Assembly: GCA_018136815.1 (NCBI GenBank)
Contig: CM030931.1
Location: forward strand, 3,522,111-3,586,110
Source: Isochrysis galbana
Taxonomy: Eukaryota > Haptophyta > Isochrysidales > Isochrysidaceae
Length of the DNA: 64,000 bases
Reading direction: 5' to 3'
This document shows, one piece after another, positions 46,236 to 55,839 of the stretch. The first letter of the stretch is position 1. Every line of letters begins with the position of its first letter. The notes beneath the pieces are model-generated. The model worked only from the letters and a program-made list of their open reading frames with translations, ran no database searches and had not been told where the DNA came from. The position numbers and the translations under genes are program-made.

Positions 46236-47801
46236 CTAGCTGGTGTGAGGCCTTCCGTTCACGTTTCCGAATCGCCCTGGTCTCCAATGCTCGTACTCAA
46301 CCTCGGTACAAAACGAAGAATGAATGAAGGGAATCAAGTCTGCATCTTGTGCGGCCGTGCGCGTAGTCAAGCACTCTGCTGGCGGTCTGCTTGGTAGTGA
46401 GACGATGGGCGCAGCAGGAGAGGCCTCACCTAGCGGTTCATGGGTTGCGCAAGCCGGTGGCACCGCTGCAAAGGTGCTGGGGTCCCACGGCAGCCCAGCT
46501 GCCTCCGCGGCACGCTTGGCTTCAGCACGCCGCTTGCGTTCCATCATAGCAGCGCTCGAAGCTGACATCCGGCGCCGCCTCTCTTCCATCGCTGCACGAT
46601 GTTGCTCATTCTCTGCACGACGGTTGACCTTGCCATCAAGGATACGAACTTGTGGCACCAGCTGCAAGATTGTAGCGTGTGGATCCCCGGCGGTGTGGCA
46701 CAGAGGGTTGCCGTCTACGGCAAGGACGGTAAGCTGCGAAAGGCTCTTGAGAGAGAATAAAGAGGAGAGCGGAAGCCGATTGTGGTCGATTTCGAGCGTC
46801 GAGATCGCCGACAATGCAGCTACGGGCTCTAGTGCGTGAGCATCGCACAACAAGTTGCGCCGCGCGACCAGATGAGAGAGGAGCGGCGCAGTCTGAACGC
46901 CCGCGAGGCTGCTCAATCGATTGAGGGACACGTCAAGCTTGAGTAGTCCGGGAAATCCATGCACAAAGGCCAGCGAGTCGAAGCGGTTATTGCGTAGGGA
47001 GAGCGTGCGCAAGCCCGGTAGCGAAAGGCCGTTCAAGCAACTCAATTTGTTTTGATCAAGCGAGAGCGACAGCAGGGACAGGAACTTATCGAGTGGGGTT
47101 CCACCCCATCCGTTGCCCATGCTCGTTAGCCCAAGCCCATCCAGTGATATGTTTGAGTTCAGGTGGATCGTGCGGTACTGCCCTTGCTCGAGAGCCGCGG
47201 CGTGGACCATGCCATCTGTAAGAGGTGTGGCCTCCATTTGCTCATGGCACTCCTCTGTCACGAGCTTCCTGCATACCGGGCATGCGACCTCGAGGCCTGA
47301 CGACTCGACGTGCGCCTTCCAGCAAGGAGACGTGCAGAAACGATGGCCGCAGCTCGTCGTGAATGGCTGCCCAACCGCCGCAAGACAGATGGGGCAGATG
47401 GCCTCATCGTCAATTGTCCGTGTGCTCCTTGGGCGTGCTGAAGCCGCGCAGCGTTCGGCGTCGCCGCCGTCGGCCGACTGGCGGCGATCAGCTTTGGATC
47501 CTTCGTCCAATTCTTCCTCAACTCGGCTCGCGTGCGCCCCTGGAGCGCCAATGTGCTCGCCTGTGTGTGCGAACACGACCACCGCTCCGCCGTCTTCCTT
47601 GGAAGCTCTCGCACGGCGGCTGCTGCACAAAGCCGCCTCGCGGCCATGCGACGCGCGGGCGACTGGAGCCGTGTGCGGCCGGCGTCGATGTTCGGGCACT
47701 CCAGCACCCCGGTCGACCGGTGCGCCCTCCGCTCGTTTGGGCCCGACGGCGCGCCACAGGTCGGCTTCGCGCGCGGCGGCGGCCGAGAGGAAGCTGTCCA
47801 T
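46236..47801 (-). CDS. RING-finger plus leucine-rich-repeat protein, probable E3 ubiquitin ligase
   Basis: Intronless, 521 aa from ATG 47801 (MDSFLSAAAAREADLWRAVG). Order: a low-complexity N-terminus (about 130 residues); a C3HC4 RING finger with CPICL, CGHRFCTSPCW and CPVCRK (about residues 136-180); then an LRR block of about five SDS22-like repeats (LSLDQNKLSCLNGLS, LSLRNNRFDSLAF, LDVSLNRLSSLAG, LEIDHNRLPLSSL, LAVDGNPLC), closed by an LRR cap (LVPQVRILDGKVN); then an Arg/Glu-rich helix (EERRRRMSASSAAMMERKRR) and a disordered tail. RING domains recruit E2 enzymes; SDS22-like LRRs bind partner proteins, often in axonemal or signalling complexes. The upstream in-frame region to 48005 is Pro/poly-C-rich leader and was excluded. 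Confidence 0.88.
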   Translation of the reverse strand: MDSFLSAAAAREADLWRAVGPKRAEGAPVDRGAGVPEHRRRPHTAPVARASHGREAALCSSRRARASKEDGGAVVVFAHTGEHIGAPGAHASRVEEELDEGSKADRRQSADGGDAERCAASARPRSTRTIDDEAICPICLAAVGQPFTTSCGHRFCTSPCWKAHVESSGLEVACPVCRKLVTEECHEQMEATPLTDGMVHAAALEQGQYRTIHLNSNISLDGLGLTSMGNGWGGTPLDKFLSLLSLSLDQNKLSCLNGLSLPGLRTLSLRNNRFDSLAFVHGFPGLLKLDVSLNRLSSLAGVQTAPLLSHLVARRNLLCDAHALEPVAALSAISTLEIDHNRLPLSSLFSLKSLSQLTVLAVDGNPLCHTAGDPHATILQLVPQVRILDGKVNRRAENEQHRAAMEERRRRMSASSAAMMERKRRAEAKRAAEAAGLPWDPSTFAAVPPACATHEPLGEASPAAPIVSLPSRPPAECLTTRTAAQDADLIPFIHSSFCTEVEYEHWRPGRFGNVNGRPHTS

Positions 47802-50761
47802 CCGTCGCAGGTCCGCGGGGGGCGGGGGGCGGAAGGGGGAGGGAGGGGGGGGGTGGGGGGGGGGGAGAAGGAAAGGTAGATTAGCACCTAAGAAGTAAGT
47901 AGAGGCTATCGCTTCGCAACGGGCAGCGCTGCGCAGCGAGCACGCGCCGGCGCCGATGGCTCCAAGGGCCGCCAGGGTGCCGTTGGCGCCACCCAAAGGA
48001 GCCAAGGGAGCCCTACACCAAGGCTGCCCACGATCCTACAGGGTAAACACGGCTTTCCCGTGTTTGTACAGAGGCCAAAAACAGCCCGTTCTCACCGTGT
48101 GTCAAACGCCCTCCCTAGCAGCATGCCGGGTTTGTGAGGTTCCCGTGTTTCTAGAAAAGCCAAAAACAGGCCGTATTTGCTGTGTTTGGAGGCCCCCCTG
48201 CCGTGTTTAACATCTAGGCCCACGATGCTGTAGCGGAGGAGCGGCTTGCGGTCCTCGAGGACGTCCGCAGAGCAGCGGAACATTGAACATTGCCGAGCGA
48301 CGGGCGAGAGTGCGCGGCGCGCAATACGCTTGGCGCTTAGGCCAGTTCCCTGTGGCCACCGACCACCGATGGTAAAGTGCGCAAAGCTTATTTGAGCAAG
48401 AGCCCTGCGACCTGCGAGCGATAGGGCGGTGCGTGACCACCAATCCCAGGTCCTTACCAACTTACCAACGCTGAGCGCATGCAGTTGCCGTTGGGCCACT
48501 GCCACTGGCTCATTCAGCGTGCAGACAGACGCGCACGAGCCTTGCTTGCACAACAGGCAACAGGCATGACATCTCTCTGAAGATTCGCGAGATGTTGCGG
48601 GCCCGCGCTGCCCTCAACAAGGCCAAGAAGTATGGCTGAGGGAGCATCATGCATCATCCTCAACAAGCCGGAGCTCGACCTAGTCAACCATGGAGGCGAT
48701 CTGGCGCATAGGTTCTTCCAGCGCATGTACCCTTAGTGGCTTGGTGGTGTGCGCATTGGGCATTGGGCATTGGTTGGGCCCGGCCAGGTTTTCGCGTCAA
48801 ACATGCCCAAATTTCTTTCGGAAATTTCGGTGGTTTTGCGCTGATTTTCGGATAGGGCTGCCCCAATTTCCAATTTTCGCGAAATTTTCGTTTGTGCTTC
48901 GAAGGTTCGAGGCCCACCGGCCACCCGTGGAGATGGACTGTTCCCAGGATCCGGGTAAGGCTCCTGATACTCCATCCTTGGCAACCCACGCGTCCGTAGG
49001 CTGCCTATCGACTTGGATAGCGGGTGAAGATACTTGGGAAGGCTTGGGGACGGGTGCAGTGGTGCCGGGGTCCGCGCGCGGCGGCGAGGGCGGATTTGGC
49101 GGTGCAGAGGGCGGTGATGGGTCCATAGGAACAGATTGAGTCAATCTCTAGTGGGTGATTACTAGCGAGAGACCACACACAAGACAGTAGGGGCTCAAGG
49201 GTACGAGGGGTCACGGTACGGCTTCGATCGCAGAGCGCTGCGACGGCTGCTGGGTGCGTACGAAGACACGCCACACCACTTTCTAACATAAACAAGGGCA
49301 ACACGTAATAAACACGGGAGCGAAAGCCACGGTGGGTCAACAGAGAGAGCAAAGAAGGAACCAATTGGCCAGAAGAGAACTCGTCGTCGTCGTCCTAGAG
49401 AAGGATTGCACACAGAAAAGGCGCGAAAGGGATTCATCCATGCTTAGTGAAGATCCTACAAGATTCATCGGCGAATAGCGTCTCAACGCGAGCACAGCGG
49501 CGTGCACTTTACCTATAGCTTTTCGTAGCTTAGCCATGGAGTAGCTGGTAGACTTAAAAAGTCTAGAAGCTTACAGAGGTGTTAGTGTTAGACTTACAGA
49601 GTCTAGATGCTTGAGGTTCTTGAGGGTGTACTTTAGCAAGCAAGATGCTCGCTACTTCCTTGGTCTTCATCGACACGTGCTTACTACTCCCTTGATCTCC
49701 ATGCCTGGGTGATCAGTCCAGAGCTAGAGCATATTCATATTCCGAGTACCGAGTAGAAAGAAGCCTGTAGAAGCTGCTTCGGCCACGTGGGTATAATGGT
49801 AGACCAACATTGAATGAAGTGTAGTGATTGATAGAAGCGTGGAGCCGTCGTAGACGTAGAGATAGACAGAAGAACGAAGATATTGATGATTTACCATCGC
49901 GGTTATAACGGTAGAGCGGAAAATAGCGAAATAGCCTGCAGAGGCTCGCGAATGCGACACCACCGTCCCTCGGCAACGGGCGAGGTGTTAGTTAGGTGCC
50001 GACAAGTCGAGGCCGCTTGTGCATCTTGTCGTCTCGCTCGCCCCTCCACCGCCACCCCCAGCGATCACGCCACACCTACCGCCACCCCCTCCCCTCTCCC
50101 TCTCCCCTCCTCTCCCTCTTCCCCTCTCCCCTCGCCCCGCCGGCCCGCCGGCGCCAGCGCCGCGCCAGCGCCAGCGCCCCGCCCAAAGACCCCAAGTTTC
50201 GCGTTGTCCCCTTGCCCCTTGGCTTCCCGCCCAAGTCCAAGTTTCGGTCAATTTTTTTCGAGCCAACCCAAATTCTTAAAAAAATTCGCGAAAACCTGGC
50301 CGGGCCCAACGTCCAACGTGCGCATGGTCCTAAGATCTACGAGGGCATCTTCCGCAGGGTGCAGGGTGAGATCCGTTCCCCAAAATTTCCACCTTGCTGA
50401 GGTCGTCATTTCCTCCCTTACTGCTGATTGAGAACCCTAGCTGCTATTTGACCGCCCTAACTTCAGCCGGCATCGTTTTCATTTGGCATTTAGATTTAGA
50501 CATAATAAAGAAGGTTCAGTCCTGCATATGAGGAGACTCGCGTGCAACATATCAACGTACGCCCACACTCACTGCGGCGCGCGTTTAGCCACAGACTCCC
50601 TCCCCAAAATCGAATCCCCAGTCACCCTAGCCTGAGGGGAAGGCGGTATGCGCGGCGAGAACCCTCCACTCACTACTAGCAGGTAATAACGCCGTGACAT
50701 GGGCGAGGTGGCACGTCCGCCACATCCTGCGGGAACCCGAGGCAGTTTAATGATGGATTGC
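47802..50761. other. Gene-poor region with repeats and diverged transposon words
   Basis: 47820-47875 poly-G leader of the RING gene. 48040-48205 tandem CGTGTTT.../AAAAACAG words, similar to 61660-61700. 48230-48300 has a VLEDVRRAAEH frame like the split gene at 36471. 48790-48900 and 50210-50300 hold AATTTCG/CGAAATT words. 49540-49610 has a duplicated TTAGACTTA.A.AGTCTAGA segment. 50060-50170 is C-rich. 50436-50450 is a TA-MITE end. No gene recognised. Confidence 0.35.
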
Positions 50762-51496
50762 TTACTTCTCCTTGCTGAGCTCAGGGATGGCCGCGATGGC
50801 GCCGCAGAAGACCATGCCGAGCGAAGCAAGCACGAAGGAGCCGACACGAGCCGGGCCCTTCTCGACATCATCAAGGGCCGCCTCGAGGACGGGCTGCGGC
50901 GGGACCGGGATCGGCCAGACGGGGTTGCCAGTGAGCGACTCGTGGATCATCATGCCGATGATGCCCATCATGGCAGCGCGGCCGTTGTTACGCTCGACGT
51001 TGAGCTTGAACTCCTTGCCAGAGAAGCCCGGCGTGTCAGGGTAGCGAACCCAGAAGGCAGGGCCAACATCTCCGGGGGCCTTGGCCGGGTCCTGGGCGAG
51101 GACTGAGTTGTCAAGAAGCGCGACAATGAGCACGATCTGCGCCCACGCGAGGTTGGGGAGCGCCGCCCACGAGGCCCAGGTGCCGCCCGGCATGTCGGAG
51201 AACTTGATGTCCTCCGCAAAGGAGAGGTAGCCCGGCCAGCGCACACCGGCCTCGGTGAGGACAACGTGGAGGACAGCAGCCATGGCAATGCGACCATGCT
51301 TGATCTCCATCTCCTGGAAGCGGCGGTACTTGTCCGGCATGGTGGTCATGAGGCCGAGCGGATCGTACACGCCGAGCGGCTTGGTCGTGCCGACGTCACC
51401 AGGGGTGATGGCCGTCATCTGGACGTTGGACAGAGCCGGGCGGCTCACCATTGGCGCAGAGAGCGCAAGGGCGGAGTAGGCGGCAGTCGAGAGCAT
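50762..51496 (-). CDS. Fucoxanthin-chlorophyll a/c-binding protein with an extra C-terminal helix
   Basis: 244 aa from ATG 51496 (MLSTAAYSALALSAPMVSRP). Seen: N-terminal signal/transit region ending near the VQM.A site; EKYRRFQ-type block (KYRRFQEMEIKHGRIAMAAV), which is LHC helix 1 with the chlorophyll-binding ExxHxR; a middle helix (WAQIVLIVALLDN); and helix 3 with ERNNGRAAMMGIIGMMIHE. After helix 3 comes a further segment (VGSFVLASLGMVFCGAIAAI) that the sister gene lacks. These proteins harvest light in thylakoids of haptophytes and stramenopiles. The minus-strand sequence just before the ATG reads CTTGCAG|AC, a splice acceptor, so a leader intron is likely; an ATG at 51514 upstream would lie in that intron. 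Head-to-head with 53145. Confidence 0.93.
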   Translation of the reverse strand: MLSTAAYSALALSAPMVSRPALSNVQMTAITPGDVGTTKPLGVYDPLGLMTTMPDKYRRFQEMEIKHGRIAMAAVLHVVLTEAGVRWPGYLSFAEDIKFSDMPGGTWASWAALPNLAWAQIVLIVALLDNSVLAQDPAKAPGDVGPAFWVRYPDTPGFSGKEFKLNVERNNGRAAMMGIIGMMIHESLTGNPVWPIPVPPQPVLEAALDDVEKGPARVGSFVLASLGMVFCGAIAAIPELSKEK

Positions 51497-53144
51497 GTCT
51501 GCAAGATTGGGCATAGGATGGGCGAACAGTCAGTTAAGCTCAGAACCAACTTCGAGACGGGCCGCAAGTTCACGCCACGCCTCGCGTGAGGTATGATGAG
51601 GTGTGGGTGAGATGGACCACGAGAGCGCTGAATCCAGAGCCCGGATGAGGCCTCACAGCACCCGAATCCGACGAGCCGAGCATCGGCACGCACAACGTGT
51701 CACAGAGGCAATAATCACACCGCGCTGTTCCGTGTGCCGCCGCAGCCATCAAGTCATCAGCATACACAGAGAGCTAGAATCATAGTTCTCGCTCGTCTCT
51801 GCGCAGCGAGCAGCGGCTTGCAGCTGGGCTGCTAGCTCGCTGGGAGGCTGCGTGTGGTGCGACTTGGTGGTCATGTGGTGTGTGCAGCAAGATCATTGTG
51901 ACCATGCGCGCCCCCTCGACACCGCCTCGCCAATGGGGGAGGGAGAGAAGGTAGGAGTGAAGGGGGAGGGGGGGGGCTCGTCGGGGATGCACCTGAGCGA
52001 GGTGGGGGGCAGGAGAGGCGAGCCGCAGCTCTCGGCGGCCTCTCCCCCGCCCCCCCCCCCCCCCCTCTTTCTTCTTTTCCCTCAGCGCGGCTCCCCTTTC
52101 CTCCTCTCAGCTCCCCCCCGCCCCCCCGCCCCCGCCCCCCGCTCCCTCCCACCGCAAATTAGCTGCCGCCCTCAGGCGCCCGCCCCCCCCCCTCCCCCCT
52201 CCGGATGCCCTCCCGGCTATATACCAATAAACTTCACCGCCCGGAGCGGGGGGGGGGGGGGAACCTCCGATTTTGACCGGCACAGACACCTCCCCCCCCC
52301 TCGCCGCGCGCGGCGGGCGCCGAGGAGAGAGAGAGAGAGAGGCGCCCGGCGGCAGCAGCTTCCAGTACTTCCCCCCCCCCCCCCGCTCCCCCCCCCCCGC
52401 CGCCGCCCCCCGGCCCCCCCCCCGCCCCGCAGAGATCAAGTAATTTCCCCCCCCCCCCCCCCCCCTTCCCCCCCCCCCCGCGCCCGACTCGGCCCGCACC
52501 TCGCGCGCCTCCCGTCCCGCTCTCCTCTCTCTCTCTCGCCCCGTTTTCTCTCTTCTTGAGGCCTCGGCTCCCTCCCTCGCCTCGCCCCCTCCTGCTTCTC
52601 CTCCCCCCCCGCAGACTGCGGAGAACCCAGACCCCCCACAGGTCGGCCTCGCCTGCGCCTCCCCCCGCACCCCTCTCTGGTCCCGCGCTCCTGCCCAGCA
52701 CCCCCAGCTTGTCGGCACACAGGCGCGAGCCTTGGGGGTGGACACAGGCGGGATCTTCCGCTCGCGCGCGCACACACGCACGACGCTCTGGTTCCGAAGC
52801 CAAACAACTAGTCTGCACATTGCGAGCAATTGGTGCGGCAGAGGTCACACGACTAGATGTGGCCAGCCAGAGAGGCAATTAGGGGCCTGTGGCTGTGCAC
52901 GCGACCGTATTTATAGATCCTTCATATCCGTGATGTTCCATCGTTTCCGCGCCATTCTCCTCCGATGTTACCTGATTCCCTCCAAAATCCGTGTCATCCC
53001 ACTGCATCTCGTGCTAATGGGCACCAGAGAGTCCATATGAGTCCGATTTCTGTGCGCCATCGCTGGGAGCGACGGGCACTGCCGCCTGACTCTTGTGTCC
53101 GCTATGTACTCACCGCGAGATACCCCCTGCACCTTTCAGGTTCC
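51497..53144. promoter_or_regulatory. Shared upstream region of the two antenna genes
   Basis: 1.65 kb between divergent antenna genes. 51940-52480 carries long poly-G and poly-C runs (for example 52040-52065, 52250-52262, 52370-52480). 52880-53140 is lower in GC and is the probable promoter/leader of the plus gene, with CACCTTTCAG|GTTCC before its ATG as a leader-intron acceptor. No coding gene is seen. A shared light-responsive control region is plausible but unproven. Confidence 0.4.
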
Positions 53145-53732
53145 ATGCTGTCTACTGCTGTTGCCTCGTTCGCGCTCGCGCCGATGCGCGCGCCAGCCCC
53201 GCAGATGTCTGCCATTCAGGTTGGCGACGTTGGCACCACCCGCCCGCTTGGTGTGTGGGATCCCCTCGGCCTCATGACCAAGATGCCGGAGAAGTACCGT
53301 CGCTTCCAGGAGATGGAGATCAAGCACGGCCGCATTGCCATGCTTGCTGTGTTCCACGTCCTGTGGACCGGCTCGGGCCACAAGTGGGACGGCTACTGCT
53401 CCTACCTCTCCTTCCCGCCGCTGAAGTTCGAGGACATTCCGGCCGGCACCTGGGGCTCATGGGCCGCCCTCCCGCAGGCTGGTTGGGCGCAGATCGTCGC
53501 CGTTGTCGCCATCCTCGACAACTCGCTTTTCGCCCAGGACCCGAACCGCGAGCCTGGTGATGTTGTCGGCGACCGCATCCCATGGGTGCGCTATGAAGAC
53601 CCGGAGGTCAAGTTCTTCAAGCTCAATGCCGAGCGCAACAACGGGCGTGCGGCCATGATGGGCATCATTGGAATGATGACCCACGAGTCCCTCACCGGCA
53701 ACCCCATCTACCCGCTCCCGTATGAGGCCTAA
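53145..53732 (+). CDS. Fucoxanthin-chlorophyll a/c-binding protein (short form)
   Basis: 195 aa, MLSTAVASFALAPMRAPAPQ. Same order as its neighbour: targeting peptide, GDVGTTRPLGVWDPLGLM, helix 1 KYRRFQEMEIKHGRIAMLAV, a WDGYCSYLSFPP loop, middle helix GWAQIVAVVAILDN, and helix 3 AERNNGRAAMMGIIGMM, ending NPIYPLPYEA. It stops where the sister gene continues with an extra hydrophobic segment. The strong match with 50762-51496 in opposite orientation indicates an inverted duplication. Function: light harvesting in the thylakoid. Confidence 0.95.
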   Translation: MLSTAVASFALAPMRAPAPQMSAIQVGDVGTTRPLGVWDPLGLMTKMPEKYRRFQEMEIKHGRIAMLAVFHVLWTGSGHKWDGYCSYLSFPPLKFEDIPAGTWGSWAALPQAGWAQIVAVVAILDNSLFAQDPNREPGDVVGDRIPWVRYEDPEVKFFKLNAERNNGRAAMMGIIGMMTHESLTGNPIYPLPYEA

Positions 53733-54247
53733 GACGGCCGTCTCCACGTCTTCGATGAATGCTGATATAGCTCGTCGCCGCCCGCCTTTTATTGATGGGC
53801 CAGTGTGCAGACTCCACTGTCGACTTGATTGCAGCGGTCACCAGGCGGTCATTCTCTCACCACCCGATCCATGCTCCCGTGCGCTACCTGCCTAGATAAG
53901 TTCGGAAGACACGCTACGGATAGACACGCTACCGATACGAAGAGGTTCTTGATGAGGAGGCGTGTTGTCGGCCACGAGTGGGTGGTTGGAGTGACTGGAG
54001 TTGCATTTTGGCTCTGGTGACGGGTTCATCAAGACGTCGATATTGTTATCCTTTTTCTTATAATTAGGAATGATCGTCGCATAATGAGAACACATCTGAG
54101 CGGCGTTAATACCACTAACCCGGTGATCGGTAAGGCTAGAGGCAAGGAAGATGGAAGATGGTCACGTGAGCACAAAGTACCTAGAAGTAGATAGTGACTC
54201 ATAACTAGGTACCTACTTAAAAATAGTGCCTGCAGCTATGTCCTAGT
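53733..54247. other. 3' flank of antenna gene
   Basis: Contains a short duplicated ATAGACACGCTAC.GATA word (53910-53940). No gene. Confidence 0.3.
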
Positions 54248-54545
54248 TGTCACGTCAGGCCTGACGTCACTGTCGTCAGGTAGGTGTCAGGTCAGTTGAA
54301 CCTGACGGTGACCGTCAGACGTCTCGTCATATGGCTGACCGATCTACGATTAAAAATATTAGAAAGGAGACCAGCACAGGTCCGAGCAGTCTCGAACGCG
54401 TGCCGCGTGCACTCGAACCTGTGCCACGACGCATTGTGCCACCGTAGCGTGCGTAACATCAAAGTAGTCGAATTTTGCCCTATATAGCTTATACTTTTAT
54501 AAACATCAATTGGACCTGACGTCAGGTCTGACATGTCACATGTCA
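54248..54545. mobile_element. Candidate MITE with TGTCACGTCAGGCCTGACGT-type ends
   Basis: TGTCACGTCAGGCCTGACGT near 54248 and the complement of TGACATGTCAGACCTGACGT near 54540 form imperfect TIRs rich in CCTGACG half palindromes. Interior about 250 bp, no coding. The target duplication is not clear. Confidence 0.4.
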
Positions 54546-55001
54546 AAGTCTAGCCAGTTACCTTAGTAGGGTGGTCAAATAGGGCTTTTAACTTCTAAGG
54601 GTAAGGGTGAAACTTCAAAATTCACCGAGTCAAGATCAAGATTGAAGATTGAGGTTTTATCTTTTATCACGAGATCTTAGTTAGGGTATGGTACTGGTAA
54701 TGGGTATATTAGGCAGAATCTAATGAGAATTATATTATGCACATTTTCGACGCCATTTCAACACACAGACCCAAAAACGTGTTCGCGCTTGTGCGATGTT
54801 GACCTAGCTAGGCCTAGGCCGGTCACTCACGCTTTTTAACCACTATTTTCGCCACCGCCTCCTGGTCTTGGTGTCCAAGCAAGGATTCCCCAGGGACCCC
54901 GGTAAATGTTTGAGGTAGAATTGTATAAGGTGTAGAAAATGGCAATGGGGGGGGGGGTAAAAAAAAGGGAACCTCAAGTTGCACCCTCTTCTCTAACCGT
55001 T
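54546..55001. repeat. Stack of three repeat ends
   Basis: 54568-54660: TAGGGTGGTCAAATAG and the AACTTCTAAGGGTAAGGGTG block of the TA-MITE family. 54826-54900: the CCGGTCACTCAC..TTTTAACCACTATTT start of the 28831 repeat. 54913-54990: AGAATTGTATAAGGTGTAGA...GGAACCTCAAGTTGCACCCTC, the right end of the 8621-9655 element. Insertion hot spot or nested decay. Confidence 0.5.
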
Positions 55002-55413
55002 AAGAACCAGCGTGCGACCTACTAGTGACCCCCCACCCTGCTCGCGAGAGCTCTGGCTGGGCTCTGCATGGCCACCACCTCCAGGCCATACTTTGGCCGA
55101 TCACGCGCGATCGGACGTTGCGGAAGCTCCGCGTTTCTTTTAGTGATTGATGCGCCCTACATTCACTACTCTGATTCCCTCCCGTGAGCCCCCGTGAGCG
55201 CCCGCCTCAATCTCCCAGAATCCAGAATAGACCGCCACGAGCAGGGGAAGGGAGGGGGGTCACTCACCGACGCCATTGCCTCTCGTGGGGCGGGAGGGGG
55301 TTGTTCGGAGGGGGGAGGCGGCTGGCGGGGCAGGTAGGGGGGGACCCTGCGGAATCCTCGGACACCCAGGGGAGGTGGGAAATAGTGGTTAAAATGAGTG
55401 AGTGATCGGGCTA
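55002..55413 (-). repeat. Inverted copy of the 28831-29218 repeat
   Basis: Complement of the 28831 copy from AGAACCAGCGTGCGACC to AGTGATCGGGCTA. The copies differ by scattered substitutions and small indels. Confidence 0.75.
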
Positions 55414-55839
55414 CTACCACCGACATACTTGTCACCTATAACTTTTAAGTGTAACTGTTCCTTCACCCAGGCCCCAGGAGCGATCGCCCCCCGTCCTCTC
55501 TCTCTCTCCCCCCCCCTTTCGGCATCATAGTCAACCCCCCCCCTCCCCCCCCCCCCAACCTTTCTAGTTCCTGGAATCTCTCTCTTCTCTTCTACATCTT
55601 CCATCTGGCCCCCCGCCCCCTCTCCCCCCGCCCAACACAAACGACTGACTGACTCCCAACGGAGTGCGAGAGAGACGGTCGCGCTTTCCCGGAAGCCCTC
55701 TCTCTCTCCTTCTCTCTCTCCTCTTGCCTGTCTCACATACCCAACCACCCACGCACACGACCCAACGAGGTCCCAAAAGAGGGCCCAACGGGGAGGAGAG
55801 GCTGCGCGACAGGCGGTGGGCCGACGGCTGGCAGCAGAA
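55414..55839. other. C/T-rich leader of the SIR2-like gene
   Basis: CT and poly-C tracts (55490-55560, 55690-55735). No gene. Confidence 0.4.

Noticed and set aside
47113-47898. 261-codon plus-strand frame
   Set aside because: Antisense shadow of the RING domain of the minus-strand gene.
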